Below, one piece after another: positions 11,588-20,824 of a stretch of 64,000 nucleotides of DNA (the first letter of the stretch is position 1; each line of letters begins with the position of its first letter). The notes below the pieces were generated by a model. It was not told where the DNA came from, did not search any database, and saw nothing but the letters and a program-made list of their open reading frames with translations. Source of the DNA: Shinella yambaruensis (GTDB lineage Bacteria; Pseudomonadota; Alphaproteobacteria; Rhizobiales; Rhizobiaceae). The stretch is taken from positions 62,001-126,000 of the forward strand of contig NZ_JALJCK010000006.1 in the NCBI RefSeq assembly GCF_022899355.1, given 5' to 3'. The position numbers were made by a program, and so were the translations under genes.

Positions 11588-11665
11588 ATGGTCGGGCTTG
11601 ACCCGACCATCCATGCTACGTCCGCAAGGTCTCAGATTCATGGATTCTCGGCTCAAGGTCGAGAA
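11588..11665. repeat. Dispersed palindromic repeat (TCGGGCTTGACCCGA type), copy 1
   Basis: ATGGTCGGG-CTTGA-CCCGACCAT at 11588-11610 is a perfect 9-base inverted repeat. A second imperfect motif (ATTCTCGGCTCAAGGTCGAGAAT) follows near 11643-11665. A similar pair of motifs occurs at 43425-43505. Such short mobile palindromes are common between genes in Rhizobiaceae. Confidence 0.6.
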
Positions 11666-11758
11666 TGACCGCAGAGGGCGGGGCAGGCGCTTTCCTGTCT
11701 CTCGACATGGCTGGCGACGCGTCGCTGCCGAACGCAATCCGGCAAAAATCTCCCTTGA

Positions 11759-11778
11759 AATTTGGAACGATCTAAATT
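11759..11778. promoter_or_regulatory. LacI-type operator before the DUF993 aldolase gene
   Basis: AATTTGGAACGATCTAAATT carries the same core AATTTGGAACGATC as the operator at 11482-11500 read on the other strand. It lies 27 bases before the ATG of the DUF993 gene, just upstream of its ribosome site, where a bound repressor would block transcription. Confidence 0.65.
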
Positions 11779-11805
11779 ATTGCCCTGAAAAACCCGGAGG
11801 ATTTC

Positions 11806-12978
11806 ATGCCGATCAGCCTTACCCTGCCGCAGCCGGATGGCGGCCTTGCCCGCTACCATCTTGTCGGGACGCCGCTTGGGCGCCCCACCGCAGCGCCTGT
11901 CTTCAACCGCATCGCCTATGCGGCGGCCCATGTGGTTTCCGATCCGCGTCGCGACGCGCGACCCTGGGAGGCGCCGGCCATCGACTGGGAACGCACGATG
12001 GCGTTCCGCCATCATCTCTGGTCGCTCGGCTTCCGCATCGCCGAGGCGATGGACACGGCGCAGCGCGGCATGGGGCTCGACTGGGCCGGCGCGCAGGAGT
12101 TGATCCGCCGCTCGCTGGCCGAGGCGAAGGCCGTGCCGGGCGCCGATCTCGCCTGCGGTGCGGGCACGGACCATCTCAACCCCGCCGATGCGCGTTCGCT
12201 TGACGACGTGATCCGGGCCTATGAGGAGCAGGTCGGTTTCGTCGAGAAACACGGTGGCCGGGCCATCATGATGGCGAGCCGGGCGCTCGCCCGCCTGGCG
12301 GCCTCGCCGGACGATTACCGCAAGGTCTATGGCCGCATCCTCGGCCAGGCGAAGGACAGGGTCGTGCTGCACTGGCTGGGCGACATGTTCGACCCACAGC
12401 TTGCGGGCTACTGGGGCTCCAGGGATTTCGCGCCTGCGCTGGAGACGGTCCTGTCGATCATCGCGGAGAACCGCGGCAAGGTCGAGGGCATCAAGATCTC
12501 GCTGCTCGACAATGCCTGTGAGGTGGCGTTGCGCAACCGGCTGCCGGAGGGCGTGCTCTGCTTCACGGGCGACGACTTCAACTATGCCGAGCTGATCGAG
12601 GGTGACGGGCAGAAGTACAGCCACGCCCTGCTCGGCATCTTCGATGCGGTGGCTCCGCAGGCTTCCAAGGCTTTGGCGGCGCTTGCGGCCGGCGATGCCG
12701 CCACCTTCCGGGCCATCATCGAGCCGACGGTGCCGCTCTCGCGCAAGATCTTCGAGGTGCCGACGCAATATTACAAGGCGGGCGTCGTCTTCCTCGCCTG
12801 GCTCAACGGCCACCAGGACCATTTCACCATGCCGGCCGGCATGCAGTCGGCCCGTGGCCTCCTGCACTATGCCGAGGTCTTCCGCCTTGCCGACCGGGCC
12901 AACGTGCTCGACAGGCCGGACCTTGCCGCTGCGCGCATGAAGAACCTGATGGCGGTGCTCGGCGTCGGGCAAGATTAG
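11806..12978 (+). CDS. DUF993 protein, dihydrodipicolinate-synthase-like (putative class I aldolase)
   Basis: 390 residues. This is a TIM-barrel protein of the DUF993 family, annotated elsewhere only as dihydrodipicolinate synthase family. The block KVEGIKISLLDNACEV aligns by eye with the Schiff-base lysine strand of DHDPS/NanA enzymes (lysine at residue 230). LCFTGDDFNYAEL, about 20 residues later, matches the following SGDD strand. It is longer than ordinary DHDPS (about 290), with an N-terminal extension. A strong ribosome site (CGGAGGATTTC) precedes the ATG. It shares an operator with the divergent operon, so it is probably the carbon-carbon lyase step of that pathway. The reaction is not established. 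Confidence 0.8.
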   Translation: MPISLTLPQPDGGLARYHLVGTPLGRPTAAPVFNRIAYAAAHVVSDPRRDARPWEAPAIDWERTMAFRHHLWSLGFRIAEAMDTAQRGMGLDWAGAQELIRRSLAEAKAVPGADLACGAGTDHLNPADARSLDDVIRAYEEQVGFVEKHGGRAIMMASRALARLAASPDDYRKVYGRILGQAKDRVVLHWLGDMFDPQLAGYWGSRDFAPALETVLSIIAENRGKVEGIKISLLDNACEVALRNRLPEGVLCFTGDDFNYAELIEGDGQKYSHALLGIFDAVAPQASKALAALAAGDAATFRAIIEPTVPLSRKIFEVPTQYYKAGVVFLAWLNGHQDHFTMPAGMQSARGLLHYAEVFRLADRANVLDRPDLAAARMKNLMAVLGVGQD

Positions 12979-13063
12979 CTGTGGATGACCGGCCTTGCCG
13001 CCGGTTCTTGCCGCTGTCAGGCGCTAAACTGCGTCTTCTCGAAGGAAAACACGGGAGCGGGCG

Positions 13064-13759
13064 ATGGCAGCGGGCGAAGTGAAGGTCGGGGAAAGCTGGA
13101 AGGCGCCGCTGGCGGCGGAATTCTCCAGCCCCTACATGGCCGACCTCAAGGCCTTCCTCCTGGAGCAGAAGCAGGCGGGGCGGCGCATCTTCCCGAAGGG
13201 CTCGGAATATTTCCGCGCCCTCGACCTGACGCCGCTCGACGAGGTGCGCGTCGTCATCCTCGGGCAAGATCCCTATCACGGCGAGGGCCAGGCGCACGGG
13301 CTCTGCTTTTCCGTGCAGCCCGGCGTGCGCATTCCGCCGTCGCTGGTCAACATCTACAAGGAAATGCAGGACGATCTCGGCATCCCGCCGGTCCACCACG
13401 GTTTCCTCGAGCATTGGGCCAAGCAGGGCGTCCTGCTTTTGAACAGCGTGCTGACGGTGGAGATGGGCCGCGCCGCCTCGCACCAGGGCCGCGGCTGGGA
13501 ACGGTTCACCGACGCGGTCATCCGCGCCGTCAACGAGCAGGAAAAGCCCGTCGTCTTCATCCTCTGGGGCTCCTATGCGCAGAAGAAGGCGGCCTTCGTC
13601 GATCGGGACCGCCATCTCGTGCTGCGCTCGGCCCATCCCTCGCCACTTTCCGCCCATAACGGCTTTTTCGGCTCGCGGCCCTTTTCCAAGGCGAACGCCT
13701 TTCTCGAAAAGCACGGCCGCAAGCCGATCGACTGGCAATTGCCGGCAACGCCGCAATAG
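13064..13759 (+). CDS. ung: Uracil-DNA glycosylase
   Basis: Removes uracil from DNA, starting base-excision repair. 231 residues, the usual family-1 length. The water-activating loop [21 protein letters not shown] and the C-terminal minor-groove loop [21 protein letters not shown] are both intact, as is the NSVLTV uracil-recognition strand. Start ATG (MAAGEVKV) follows CGGGAGCGGGCG. It is transcribed in the same direction as the DUF993 gene but with an 85-base gap and no functional link. Identification is secure. Confidence 0.98.
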   Translation: MAAGEVKVGESWKAPLAAEFSSPYMADLKAFLLEQKQAGRRIFPKGSEYFRALDLTPLDEVRVVILGQDPYHGEGQAHGLCFSVQPGVRIPPSLVNIYKEMQDDLGIPPVHHGFLEHWAKQGVLLLNSVLTVEMGRAASHQGRGWERFTDAVIRAVNEQEKPVVFILWGSYAQKKAAFVDRDRHLVLRSAHPSPLSAHNGFFGSRPFSKANAFLEKHGRKPIDWQLPATPQ

Positions 13760-13791
13760 CCATGCGCAGGCCGGGCTGGTAGGCTTGTCTC

Positions 13792-14766
13792 ATGGCGCGC
13801 ACCGGTTCCGTCATCGACTGGCTCCTTGCTTCGGATCCCGCGATCCGCTGGCAGGTCATGCGCGATCTCACCGATGCGCCGGAGGCGGAATGGCGGGCCG
13901 AACGTGCCAGGGTGGAGACCGAAGGCTGGGGAGCAAGGCTTCTCTCCCATCAGGATGCCGACGGGCAATGGGCCGGCGGCGCTTTCATGCCGGCGGACTA
14001 TACGGAAAAGAAATGGCGCGAACTCGGCCAGGCCTGGACCGCCACCTGCTTCTCGCTCCAGCAACTCCATGATTTCGGCCTCGATCCATCGAGCGCACGG
14101 GCACGGCGGACGGTCGATCTCATCGGACGGAATTCCCGTTGGGACCATGATGGCCAGCCCTATTGGGATGGCGAGGTGGAGGAGTGCATCAACGGGCGCA
14201 CAGTGATCGCCGGGGCCTATTTCGGCGTCGATGTCTCGCCGATTGTTGCGCGCCTGCTTGGCGAGCGGCAGCCCGACGGCGGCTGGAACTGCGAGCGCTG
14301 CAACGGGTCTCACCGCTCTTCCTTCCATTCGACGATCAATGTGCTGGAAGGACTTCTGGAATACGAGACCGCCGTGGGGGCGACGCCGGAAACGCGCGCG
14401 GCGCGGGCGGCCGGCGAGGAGTATCTCCTGAAACGTGGTCTCTTTCGCCGTTTGAGCAGCGGCGCGCCGGCCGACGAGCGCTATCTGACGTTCCTGCACC
14501 CGAACCGCTGGCGCTACGATGTCCTGCGCGGGCTCGACTATTTCCGCGCCGCCTCGCTGGCGACCGGCTCGCCACCGGATCCCCGGCTTGGCGAAGCCAT
14601 CGGCCATCTGCGTTCCCGGCAATCGGAGGACGGGACCTGGCCGCTCGACTGGCAGCTGAAAGGGCCGGTGTGGTTCGAGATGGAAGAGGCGGGAAAACCC
14701 TCGCGCTGGATCACGCTGCGGGCGTTGCGCGTGCTGCGCTGGTGGGAGGGGCATGCCGGCCGGTGA
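13792..14766 (+). CDS. Squalene-cyclase/prenyltransferase-like alpha-alpha toroid protein, function unknown
   Basis: 324 residues, probably cytoplasmic, with no signal peptide or membrane segment. Repeated QW-like motifs are visible: HQDADGQWAGG, RQPDGGWNCERC and RQSEDGTWPLDW, each about 100-130 residues apart. This pattern is typical of the alpha/alpha-toroid fold of terpene cyclases. The DxDD catalytic motif of squalene-hopene cyclase is not seen and the protein is half the length of a true cyclase, so cyclisation is unlikely. A cysteine pair lies in GGWNCERCNGSHRSSFHST. There is no clear ribosome site. It sits alone between ung and a convergent nucleoside hydrolase. Confidence 0.8.
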   Translation: MARTGSVIDWLLASDPAIRWQVMRDLTDAPEAEWRAERARVETEGWGARLLSHQDADGQWAGGAFMPADYTEKKWRELGQAWTATCFSLQQLHDFGLDPSSARARRTVDLIGRNSRWDHDGQPYWDGEVEECINGRTVIAGAYFGVDVSPIVARLLGERQPDGGWNCERCNGSHRSSFHSTINVLEGLLEYETAVGATPETRAARAAGEEYLLKRGLFRRLSSGAPADERYLTFLHPNRWRYDVLRGLDYFRAASLATGSPPDPRLGEAIGHLRSRQSEDGTWPLDWQLKGPVWFEMEEAGKPSRWITLRALRVLRWWEGHAGR

Positions 14767-14790
14767 CGGGCACCGGCCGGTCATTTCGTC

Positions 14791-15741
14791 CTACCGTGCC
14801 AGCGTCTCGCCGAGCAGCGCCATCACCTTTTCCGCATCGATGCCGATGCAGGCGTGCTGGCTTGGCAGGTCGTCCCAGTTGCCCGGCGGGAACTTGCGGG
14901 CATCCGGCTTCTGGATCGTCTGGCCGTCGGCAATGCCGCCGGCGACGACGCGGATGGCGCCGGGTCGGGTGGTGAAGAGCTCGGGGGCGACGAGGTAAAT
15001 GCAGGCGCAGCTGTCGTGCACCACCATGCCCTCGTCCTCCACATGCTGGCCGTAGAAGTCGATATAGAACTGCGAGATGCCGGAGAGCAGCTTCAGGTGC
15101 CTGCCGTTGCGCTCGGTGAGGTCGGCGAGGCGCTTGCGGGTCATCACCGTCTTCATCGTCACGTCGAGGCCGACCACCACCACCTTCCACGGCGCCGTCA
15201 TCACCGCGTCGGCGGCTTCCGGGTCGCCGTGGATGTTGGCTTCGGCCGCGGGCGTGATGTTGCCGGGCACGTCGAAGGCGCCGCCCATGATGATGACCTG
15301 CTTGACGAGGCCGGCGATACCGGGATCTTCCTTCAGCGCATAGGCTAGGTTCGACATGCGGCCGACGGCGATCAGGGTCACCTCGCCGGGATTGGCCCGC
15401 ACCGTCTCGATGATGAAGCGGTGCGCCGGGCGCGGATCGAGCGGCAGGTCGATCGTGTCGGGTACGTCGATATTGCCGAGTCCGTCGTGGCCATGGATCA
15501 TCACCGGCCAGTCTATCGGGTTGCGCATCGGGTTGTAGGTCTTGCCCTCGCCACGGGCGACGGGCGCCGCAATGCCCCATTCGCGCTTCAGGAACAATGC
15601 GTTGCGTGTCGTGGTCTCGATGGCGGCGTTGCCGAAGACGGTGGTGATGCCGATGAGGTCGATCTCGGGATGGTTGTGCAGGAACAGCAGCGCCATGGCG
15701 TCATCGACGCCGGGATCGGTGTCGAAAATAACCTTGTGCAT
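14791..15741 (-). CDS. Inosine-uridine-preferring nucleoside hydrolase
   Basis: Cleaves the N-glycosidic bond of ribonucleosides in the cytoplasm, for nucleoside salvage or catabolism. 316 residues, the normal length. The calcium-binding N-terminal motif VIFDTDPGVDDAMALLF is intact. Further family blocks are the segment NPGEVTLIAVGRMSNLAYAL, IIMGGAFDVPGNITPAAEANI and the late VHDSCACIYL with the ligand Asp. Its start is 57 bases after the flavoprotein stop on the same strand, so the two may be co-transcribed. The preferred base cannot be called. Confidence 0.93.
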   Translation of the reverse strand: MHKVIFDTDPGVDDAMALLFLHNHPEIDLIGITTVFGNAAIETTTRNALFLKREWGIAAPVARGEGKTYNPMRNPIDWPVMIHGHDGLGNIDVPDTIDLPLDPRPAHRFIIETVRANPGEVTLIAVGRMSNLAYALKEDPGIAGLVKQVIIMGGAFDVPGNITPAAEANIHGDPEAADAVMTAPWKVVVVGLDVTMKTVMTRKRLADLTERNGRHLKLLSGISQFYIDFYGQHVEDEGMVVHDSCACIYLVAPELFTTRPGAIRVVAGGIADGQTIQKPDARKFPPGNWDDLPSQHACIGIDAEKVMALLGETLAR

Positions 15742-15798
15742 GGTCGGTCTCTTTCTTGTTGTTCTTATGGGGCTTCTTGTGGTCGTGGGATCGCGCGC

Positions 15799-17034
15799 CT
15801 ACTGGAAGCGGGCGATGGAGAAGGGAGCAAGCGCGCTTTCGCCTTCACCGGCAAGCAGCCGGGCCACATGGCGGCCGGTCGTTGCGGAAAGCGTGAGGCC
15901 GAGATGGCCGTGGCCGAAGGCAAAGGCGATGCGCGGATCGGCCGGATGCAGGCTGATGACGGGCAGCGAGTCCGGCGTCGAGGGACGCCGGCCCATCCAT
16001 TCGGTGCCGCCTTCCTCCTGGAGGTCCGGCACGTAGCGGCGCATCTTCCTGCGCATGGCGGCGGCGCGCCTGTAGTTGGCGGGCGCGTCCGGCGAGGCAA
16101 GCTCCACCGCGCCGCCGATACGCAGCGCATTCTCGAAGGGTGTCGCCACGAAGCCGTGCTCGGAGAAGAAGACCGGCATTTCGAGCGTCGTCGACGGGTT
16201 CATGAAGGTGGTGTTGTAGCCGCGCTCGGTTTCGAGCAGCACCTTCAGGCCGAGATCGGCGACGAAACGGCGCGACCAGACGCCCGCGGTGATCGCAAGA
16301 CGATCGAAGGTGAAGGTCCGGCCGCCCTCCGTCGTCACGGTAATGCCGCTCTCCGCCCGGGCGACCCGCGACACGGTGGCGTCGATCAACGCCGCGCGTT
16401 CGCGCAGCAGCGCCTGCAGGCGGCGCAGGAAGGTCAGCGGATATTCGAAGGTCTTGTAGCCGTCGTTGAAGATGGCGCCGGCAAAAGGTCCCGAGAGGGC
16501 CGGCACCCGACGGCGGGCTTCCGCCACGTCCAGCGCCTCGACGTTGCAGCCGACCAGCCGGGCATTCTCCGCCTCGTGCGTGAAAACCTTGTCGCGGGCC
16601 GCGACGGTGTCGAAGACCGTCAGCGCGCCGGTATCGCGCATATGGCCGGAGAGGCCGGCCATCGCGCCGAGGTGCACATGATCGGCCTCCGCCGTCTTCA
16701 TCAGGTGGAGCAGGGCCATGCGGCTTTCGGCGGCCTTGCCGGCACGCGCGGAAAGGAGGAAGCGGATCAGCCAAGGGGTGAGCGCCGGCAGATCCTGCCA
16801 GCGCAGGGTCAGCGGCCCCAGCGGGTCGAGCAGCCATTTCGGCACGGAGAGCAGCATGTCCAGCCGGGCGAGCGGATCGATTTCCGGCACCGCCAGGATG
16901 CCGGCATTGCCGACCGATGCCGGCAGGCCGCCGGCGTCCCGCTCCAGAATGGTGACGCTGTGGCCCTGTTCCAACAGATTGAGCGCTGTGGCGCAGCCCA
17001 TGAGGCCGCCGCCGACGATACCGATATGCGCCAT
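15799..17034 (-). CDS. FAD-dependent oxidoreductase, D-amino acid dehydrogenase (DadA) type
   Basis: Flavoprotein of the DAO family, 411 residues. The N-terminal dinucleotide fold is IGIVGGGLMGCATALNLLEQGHSVTILERD. The GNAGILA block and the C-terminal FGHGHLGLTLSATTGRHVA are typical of DadA-like enzymes that oxidise D-amino acids or D-hydroxyproline. No membrane segment is seen beyond the amphipathic N-terminus. It is followed at a 57-base gap by the nucleoside hydrolase. Not dadAX-like in context, because no alanine racemase is present. A role in D-amino acid or imino acid catabolism is likely but the substrate is open. Confidence 0.88.
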   Translation of the reverse strand: MAHIGIVGGGLMGCATALNLLEQGHSVTILERDAGGLPASVGNAGILAVPEIDPLARLDMLLSVPKWLLDPLGPLTLRWQDLPALTPWLIRFLLSARAGKAAESRMALLHLMKTAEADHVHLGAMAGLSGHMRDTGALTVFDTVAARDKVFTHEAENARLVGCNVEALDVAEARRRVPALSGPFAGAIFNDGYKTFEYPLTFLRRLQALLRERAALIDATVSRVARAESGITVTTEGGRTFTFDRLAITAGVWSRRFVADLGLKVLLETERGYNTTFMNPSTTLEMPVFFSEHGFVATPFENALRIGGAVELASPDAPANYRRAAAMRRKMRRYVPDLQEEGGTEWMGRRPSTPDSLPVISLHPADPRIAFAFGHGHLGLTLSATTGRHVARLLAGEGESALAPFSIARFQ

Positions 17035-17156
17035 GCCGTCCCGTTGCGTGTTGTTTTCGTTCGTTGTGCCGCAGCCCGCGAAGCAGGAACGGCGGATCGC
17101 GGCGGACGATAGACGGAAAGCGCCCGGCTGTCGACTGAGCGGCAGGCCGGGCCGGA

Positions 17157-18011
17157 TCAGGCCTGCTTACCTGCTTCCTGCACGGGTTTGCGGCTCTGGA
17201 GCACCTGCCACAGGAAGGCGAGCACGAAGAGGATGGTCATCAGGAGCACGATGGTCGGGGCGGGGGCGCTGTCGATGAGGAAGCTCAGCCAGATGCCGAA
17301 GAAGGTGGCGCCGAGGGCAACCGCGACGGCGACCATGAGCATGCTCGGGAAACGCCGGGTGAGGAGGGCGGCGATGGCGCCCGGCGCGACCAGCATGGCG
17401 ATGGCGAGGATGATGCCGACCGCCTTCAGCGCGCCGACGACGACGAGGGACAGCACGGCGAGCAGGCCGTAGTGCAGCAGTTTCACCGGCAGGCCGATGG
17501 CAGCGGCGTGCTGCCGGTCGAAGGCCTGCACCAGGAGATCCTTGCGGAAGAGGAGGATGAAGGCCGTCGAGGCTGCAGCGATCGCCGCCGTCTCCACGAG
17601 ATCGGCTGCGCCGATGCCGAGCATGTCGCCGAAGAGGATGTGGTCGAGATGGATGTCCGGCTGGATCTTGACATAGAGAACGAGGCCGAGCGCGAACATG
17701 CCGGAAAAGACGATGCCGAGGATCGTATCCTCCTTCACCCGGCTGTTGTCCTTGAGGTAGCCGGCCGAAAGTGCGCAGAACAGGCCCGCGACGAAGGCGC
17801 CTGTGGCGAAGGGCAGGCCCACGACATAGGCGATGACGACGCCCGGCAGGACGGCATGGGAGACCGCGTCGCCCATCAGCGACCAGCCCTTCAGCACGAG
17901 ATAGCAGGAGAGCAGCGCCATCGGCAGGGCGATCATCAGCGTCACCAGGAAGGCGTTCTGCATGAAGGCGAGCTGGAAGGGCATGATCGCAAGGTCGAGC
18001 GTCTCGTTCAT
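17157..18011 (-). CDS. sitD: Manganese/iron ABC transporter permease SitD
   Basis: Inner-membrane permease of the ABC-3 (metal) family, 284 residues, multi-spanning. It shares with its neighbour SitC the internal pattern LVLKGWSLMGDAVSHAVLPGV, characteristic of Sit/Mnt/Znu permeases. Start ATG overlaps the sitC stop by four bases (ATGA). It is the last gene of sitABCD, which imports Mn2+ (and possibly Fe2+). The order binding protein, ATPase, permease, permease matches rhizobial sitABCD. Expression is probably set by the Mur-type boxes before sitA. Confidence 0.95.
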   Translation of the reverse strand: MNETLDLAIMPFQLAFMQNAFLVTLMIALPMALLSCYLVLKGWSLMGDAVSHAVLPGVVIAYVVGLPFATGAFVAGLFCALSAGYLKDNSRVKEDTILGIVFSGMFALGLVLYVKIQPDIHLDHILFGDMLGIGAADLVETAAIAAASTAFILLFRKDLLVQAFDRQHAAAIGLPVKLLHYGLLAVLSLVVVGALKAVGIILAIAMLVAPGAIAALLTRRFPSMLMVAVAVALGATFFGIWLSFLIDSAPAPTIVLLMTILFVLAFLWQVLQSRKPVQEAGKQA

Positions 18012-18880
18012 GGCTGTTTCGCCTCCAGGGTTTCGAGGGCGAGGCGGCCCCTGCGGCGCGCGGCAAGAAGGCCGTGTTTCGGCGCGAAGAGGAAGGCGAG
18101 GAGGAAGATGGCCGTCTGCAGCACGACGATGATGCCGCCCGTCGCCCCGTCGAGGAAATAGGAGATATAGGCGCCGACGAGGCTGGTGCCGGCGCCGAGC
18201 GCGGCGGCGATCGTGATCAGCCGCTGGAAGCGGTCCGTCAGCAGGTAGGCGGTCGCGCCCGGTGTCACCACCATGGCGATGACGAGGAAGGCGCCGACGG
18301 TCTGCATGGCCGCGACCGTCGAGGCGCTGAGCAGCGTGAAGAACAGGATCTTCAGACCCGTCGGGTTGAGACCGATCGAGCGGGCGTGGCTCTCGTCGAA
18401 GAAGGTGACCATCAGTTCCTTCCACTTCAGAAGCAGGATGACGAGCGTGACGACGCCGATGATGGCGAGCTGGATCGTATCCTCGGGGCTGACGGCGAGG
18501 ATGTTGCCGAGCACGATGGTCTGGATGTTCACCGGCGTCGGGGCGAGCGAGACCATGAAGAGGCCGAGGCCGAAGAAGGAGGAGAAGATCATGCCGATGA
18601 TGGCGTCTTCCTTCAGCCGGGTCTTCCGGTTGAGGAAAAGCATCGCGGCGGCGGCAAGCCCGCCGGAGAGGAAGGCGCCGGCCGCGAAGGGCAGGCCCAG
18701 CATGTAGGCGCCGGCAACGCCGGGCACGATGGAATGGGAGAGCGCATCGCCGATCAGCGACCAGCCCTTCAGCATGAGATAGGCCGAGAGAAAGCCGCAG
18801 ATGCAGCCGACCAGCGCGCTCACCCACATGGCATTCACCATGTAGCCGTAGCCGAAGGGTTCGAGGAGCGTGTCGATCAC
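18008..18880 (-). CDS. sitC: Manganese/iron ABC transporter permease SitC
   Basis: Inner-membrane permease, 290 residues, paralogous to SitD. The motif [23 protein letters not shown] near residue 36 and alternating hydrophobic segments to the C-terminus define the ABC-3 family. A basic tail ([18 protein letters not shown]) ends the protein. It overlaps sitB by four bases at its start and sitD by four at its end, so the complex is made from one coupled message. Confidence 0.95.
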   Translation of the reverse strand: MIDTLLEPFGYGYMVNAMWVSALVGCICGFLSAYLMLKGWSLIGDALSHSIVPGVAGAYMLGLPFAAGAFLSGGLAAAAMLFLNRKTRLKEDAIIGMIFSSFFGLGLFMVSLAPTPVNIQTIVLGNILAVSPEDTIQLAIIGVVTLVILLLKWKELMVTFFDESHARSIGLNPTGLKILFFTLLSASTVAAMQTVGAFLVIAMVVTPGATAYLLTDRFQRLITIAAALGAGTSLVGAYISYFLDGATGGIIVVLQTAIFLLAFLFAPKHGLLAARRRGRLALETLEAKQP

Positions 18881-19746
18881 GGTGTCTTCTCCGCCTCGCG
18901 CTCGCCGTAGATGACGAAGGGGCGTTCGTCATCGGTGATGACCTTGACGGAGCGCTTGTCCTCGTCGTCGTGCAGGTCGTGGCCACCGAGGATGAAGTGG
19001 CGCAGCACGCCGCCGAAGGCGCGCTCCAGATTGGCTTCGGTGAAGGTCTCGGCCGTCGGGCCGGAGGCGATGACGGTGCCCTTCACGAAGACGGTACGGT
19101 CGCAGAAATCCGGCACGCTGCCGAGATTGTGGGTGGAGACCAGCATGACGCGGCCTTCGTCGCGCAACTTGCCGAGCAGCTCGACGATCTGCTCCTCCGT
19201 CCTCACGTCGACGCCGGTGAAGGGTTCGTCGAGCAGGATCACCTGGCCTTCCTGCGCGAGTGCGCGGGCGAGGAAGACGCGCTTCCTCTGCCCGCCGGAG
19301 AGCTCGCCGATCTGGCGCTTGCGGAAATCGCTCATGTTGACCCGCGACAGGGCCTCGTCGACCATCTCGTGGTCGCGTTTCGTCGGGATGCGCAGCCAGT
19401 TCATGTGGCCGTAGCGGCCCATCATAACGACGTCCTCGACGAGCACGGGGAAGGTCCAGTCGACCTCCTCGGCCTGCGGCACATAGGCGACGAGGTTCTT
19501 CTTCAGCGCCTCCTTCACGGAAAGGCCGAGGATGGTCACCTTGCCGGCGGCGACGGGCACGAAGCCCATGATCGCCTTGAAGAGCGTGGACTTGCCGGCG
19601 CCGTTGACGCCGACGAGCGCGGTGATCGTGCCCTTGGGAACGGAGAAGCTGGCATGCGTCAGCGCCGTGTGGCCGTTGCGATAGGTGACGGTCACGTCTT
19701 CGGCGAGAATGCCGTCCACCTTCTTCGGCCTGCCACCCATCATCAT
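18877..19746 (-). CDS. sitB: Manganese/iron ABC transporter ATP-binding protein SitB
   Basis: ATPase subunit, 289 residues. Walker A GVNGAGKS at about residues 46-53, signature LSGGQRKR and Walker B VILLDEP with the following H-loop STHN are all intact. Three successive ATG codons open the frame; the first overlaps the sitA stop (ATGA), which supports it as start. The C-terminal extension is Asp/His-rich ([14 protein letters not shown]), a feature that could bind metal, though this is speculation. It powers uptake through SitCD with SitA delivering the metal. Confidence 0.95.
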   Translation of the reverse strand: MMMGGRPKKVDGILAEDVTVTYRNGHTALTHASFSVPKGTITALVGVNGAGKSTLFKAIMGFVPVAAGKVTILGLSVKEALKKNLVAYVPQAEEVDWTFPVLVEDVVMMGRYGHMNWLRIPTKRDHEMVDEALSRVNMSDFRKRQIGELSGGQRKRVFLARALAQEGQVILLDEPFTGVDVRTEEQIVELLGKLRDEGRVMLVSTHNLGSVPDFCDRTVFVKGTVIASGPTAETFTEANLERAFGGVLRHFILGGHDLHDDEDKRSVKVITDDERPFVIYGEREAEKTP

Positions 19747-20645
19747 TGTGAAAGACCCTTCACGATGGTTTCGGAGGTGACGCGCAGGAGGTCGAGATAG
19801 GTCGGCACGGGGCCGTCCGCCTCGCTCAGCGAGTCGACATAGAGCACGCCGCCATAGGCCGCGCCGGTCTCCGCGGCGACCTGCCTTGCCGGATCGGCGG
19901 AAACGGTGCTTTCAGAGAAGACGACGTGGATATTGTGTTCGCGCACCGCGTCGATCACGGCCTTCACCTGCATGGGGGTGCCCTGCTGGTCGGCGTTGAT
20001 CGGCCAGAGGAAGAGTTCCTTGAGGCCGAAATCGCGGGTGAGGTAGCTGAAGGCGCCCTCGCTGGTGACGAGCCAGCGCTTTTCCTCGGGCAATGCGTCG
20101 ATCTTCGCCTTCATCTCCACGCCGAGCGCGGTGATCTTCTCGCTGTAGGCCTTGGCATTGGCGTCGTAGGTCGCGGCATTGGCGGGATCGAGTGCGGCCA
20201 GCGCCTTGCGGATGTTCTCGACATAGATGAGCGCGTTGGCCGGCGACATCCAGGCATGCGGGTTCGGCTTGCCCTCATAGGGACCCTGCACGATGCTCAT
20301 CGGCTCGACGCCCTCGCTGACGGTGACGTTCGGCACGTCGCCGAGATTGGCGAGGAATTTCTGGAACCAGAGCTCGAGGTTCAGTCCGTTCCACAAAACG
20401 AGCTTGGCGTCCTGCGCCTTCAGGATGTCGCGCGGGGTCGGCTGGTAGTTGTGGATCTCCGCGCCCGGCTTGGTGATCGATTCCACGATGGCGGCATCGC
20501 CCGCCACATTCGCCGCGATGTCGGCGATGATGGTGAAGGTCGTGACGACCTTCGGCTTTTCCTGGGCAAGGGCGGGAGACAGGGCTGGGGCCGCGCCAAG
20601 GAGCGGCAGGCTGAGGAGAAGGGCATGGAATGAACGGCGGAGCAT
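19743..20645 (-). CDS. sitA: Manganese/iron-binding periplasmic protein SitA
   Basis: Cluster A-I metal-binding lipoprotein/periplasmic protein family, 300 residues. I use the ATG at 20645 ([17 protein letters not shown]) because AAGGAGAG is well spaced; a longer in-frame start would lie inside a regulatory box. Signal peptide ends near ALAQ. Metal ligands expected for the family are visible as His in EIHNYQPTP, His in NPHAWMSP, Glu in TSEGAFSYL and an acidic residue in VFSESTVS. First gene of sitABCD. Two Mur/Fur-type palindromes upstream imply repression by Mn-loaded Mur, established for rhizobial sit operons. Confidence 0.95.
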   Translation of the reverse strand: MLRRSFHALLLSLPLLGAAPALSPALAQEKPKVVTTFTIIADIAANVAGDAAIVESITKPGAEIHNYQPTPRDILKAQDAKLVLWNGLNLELWFQKFLANLGDVPNVTVSEGVEPMSIVQGPYEGKPNPHAWMSPANALIYVENIRKALAALDPANAATYDANAKAYSEKITALGVEMKAKIDALPEEKRWLVTSEGAFSYLTRDFGLKELFLWPINADQQGTPMQVKAVIDAVREHNIHVVFSESTVSADPARQVAAETGAAYGGVLYVDSLSEADGPVPTYLDLLRVTSETIVKGLSQ

Positions 20646-20664
20646 CGGCTCTCCTTGTCTGCTT

Positions 20665-20681
20665 TTGCGAATGAGTTGCAT
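20665..20681. promoter_or_regulatory. Mur/Fur-type box, site 2 (promoter-proximal to sitA)
   Basis: TTGCGAATGAGTTGCAT is 15/17 identical to the reverse complement of the upstream box (TTGCGAATGATTTGCAA). It lies 20 bases before the sitA start, within the likely promoter or leader. Paired sites before sitABCD fit manganese regulation by Mur in rhizobia. Confidence 0.7.
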
Positions 20682-20717
20682 TAAACTATAGGGCTGTTTT
20701 CGCCCCTGTCAACGCAA

Positions 20718-20734
20718 TTGCAAATCATTCGCAA
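20718..20734. promoter_or_regulatory. Mur/Fur-type box, site 1
   Basis: TTGCAAATCATTCGCAA is a 17-base imperfect palindrome with TTGC/GCAA arms, as in alphaproteobacterial Fur/Mur boxes. It lies about 73 bases before the sitA start and 53 bases after the second box. It also lies upstream of the divergent gene at 20825, which might therefore respond to manganese too. Confidence 0.7.
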
Positions 20735-20824
20735 CAACGTCCCGAAATCGGACGTCCGGCGTTTAAAACTTCCGAAACGCCCGGCCGGTAGAGTGCGTGC
20801 AGTTCGCGTGCTCTCGGCGCGTTC

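Noticed and set aside
17157..18986. Apparent 609-residue SitD extension
   Set aside because: The upstream part is an out-of-frame shadow of sitC; sitD is complete from the ATGA overlap at 18011.
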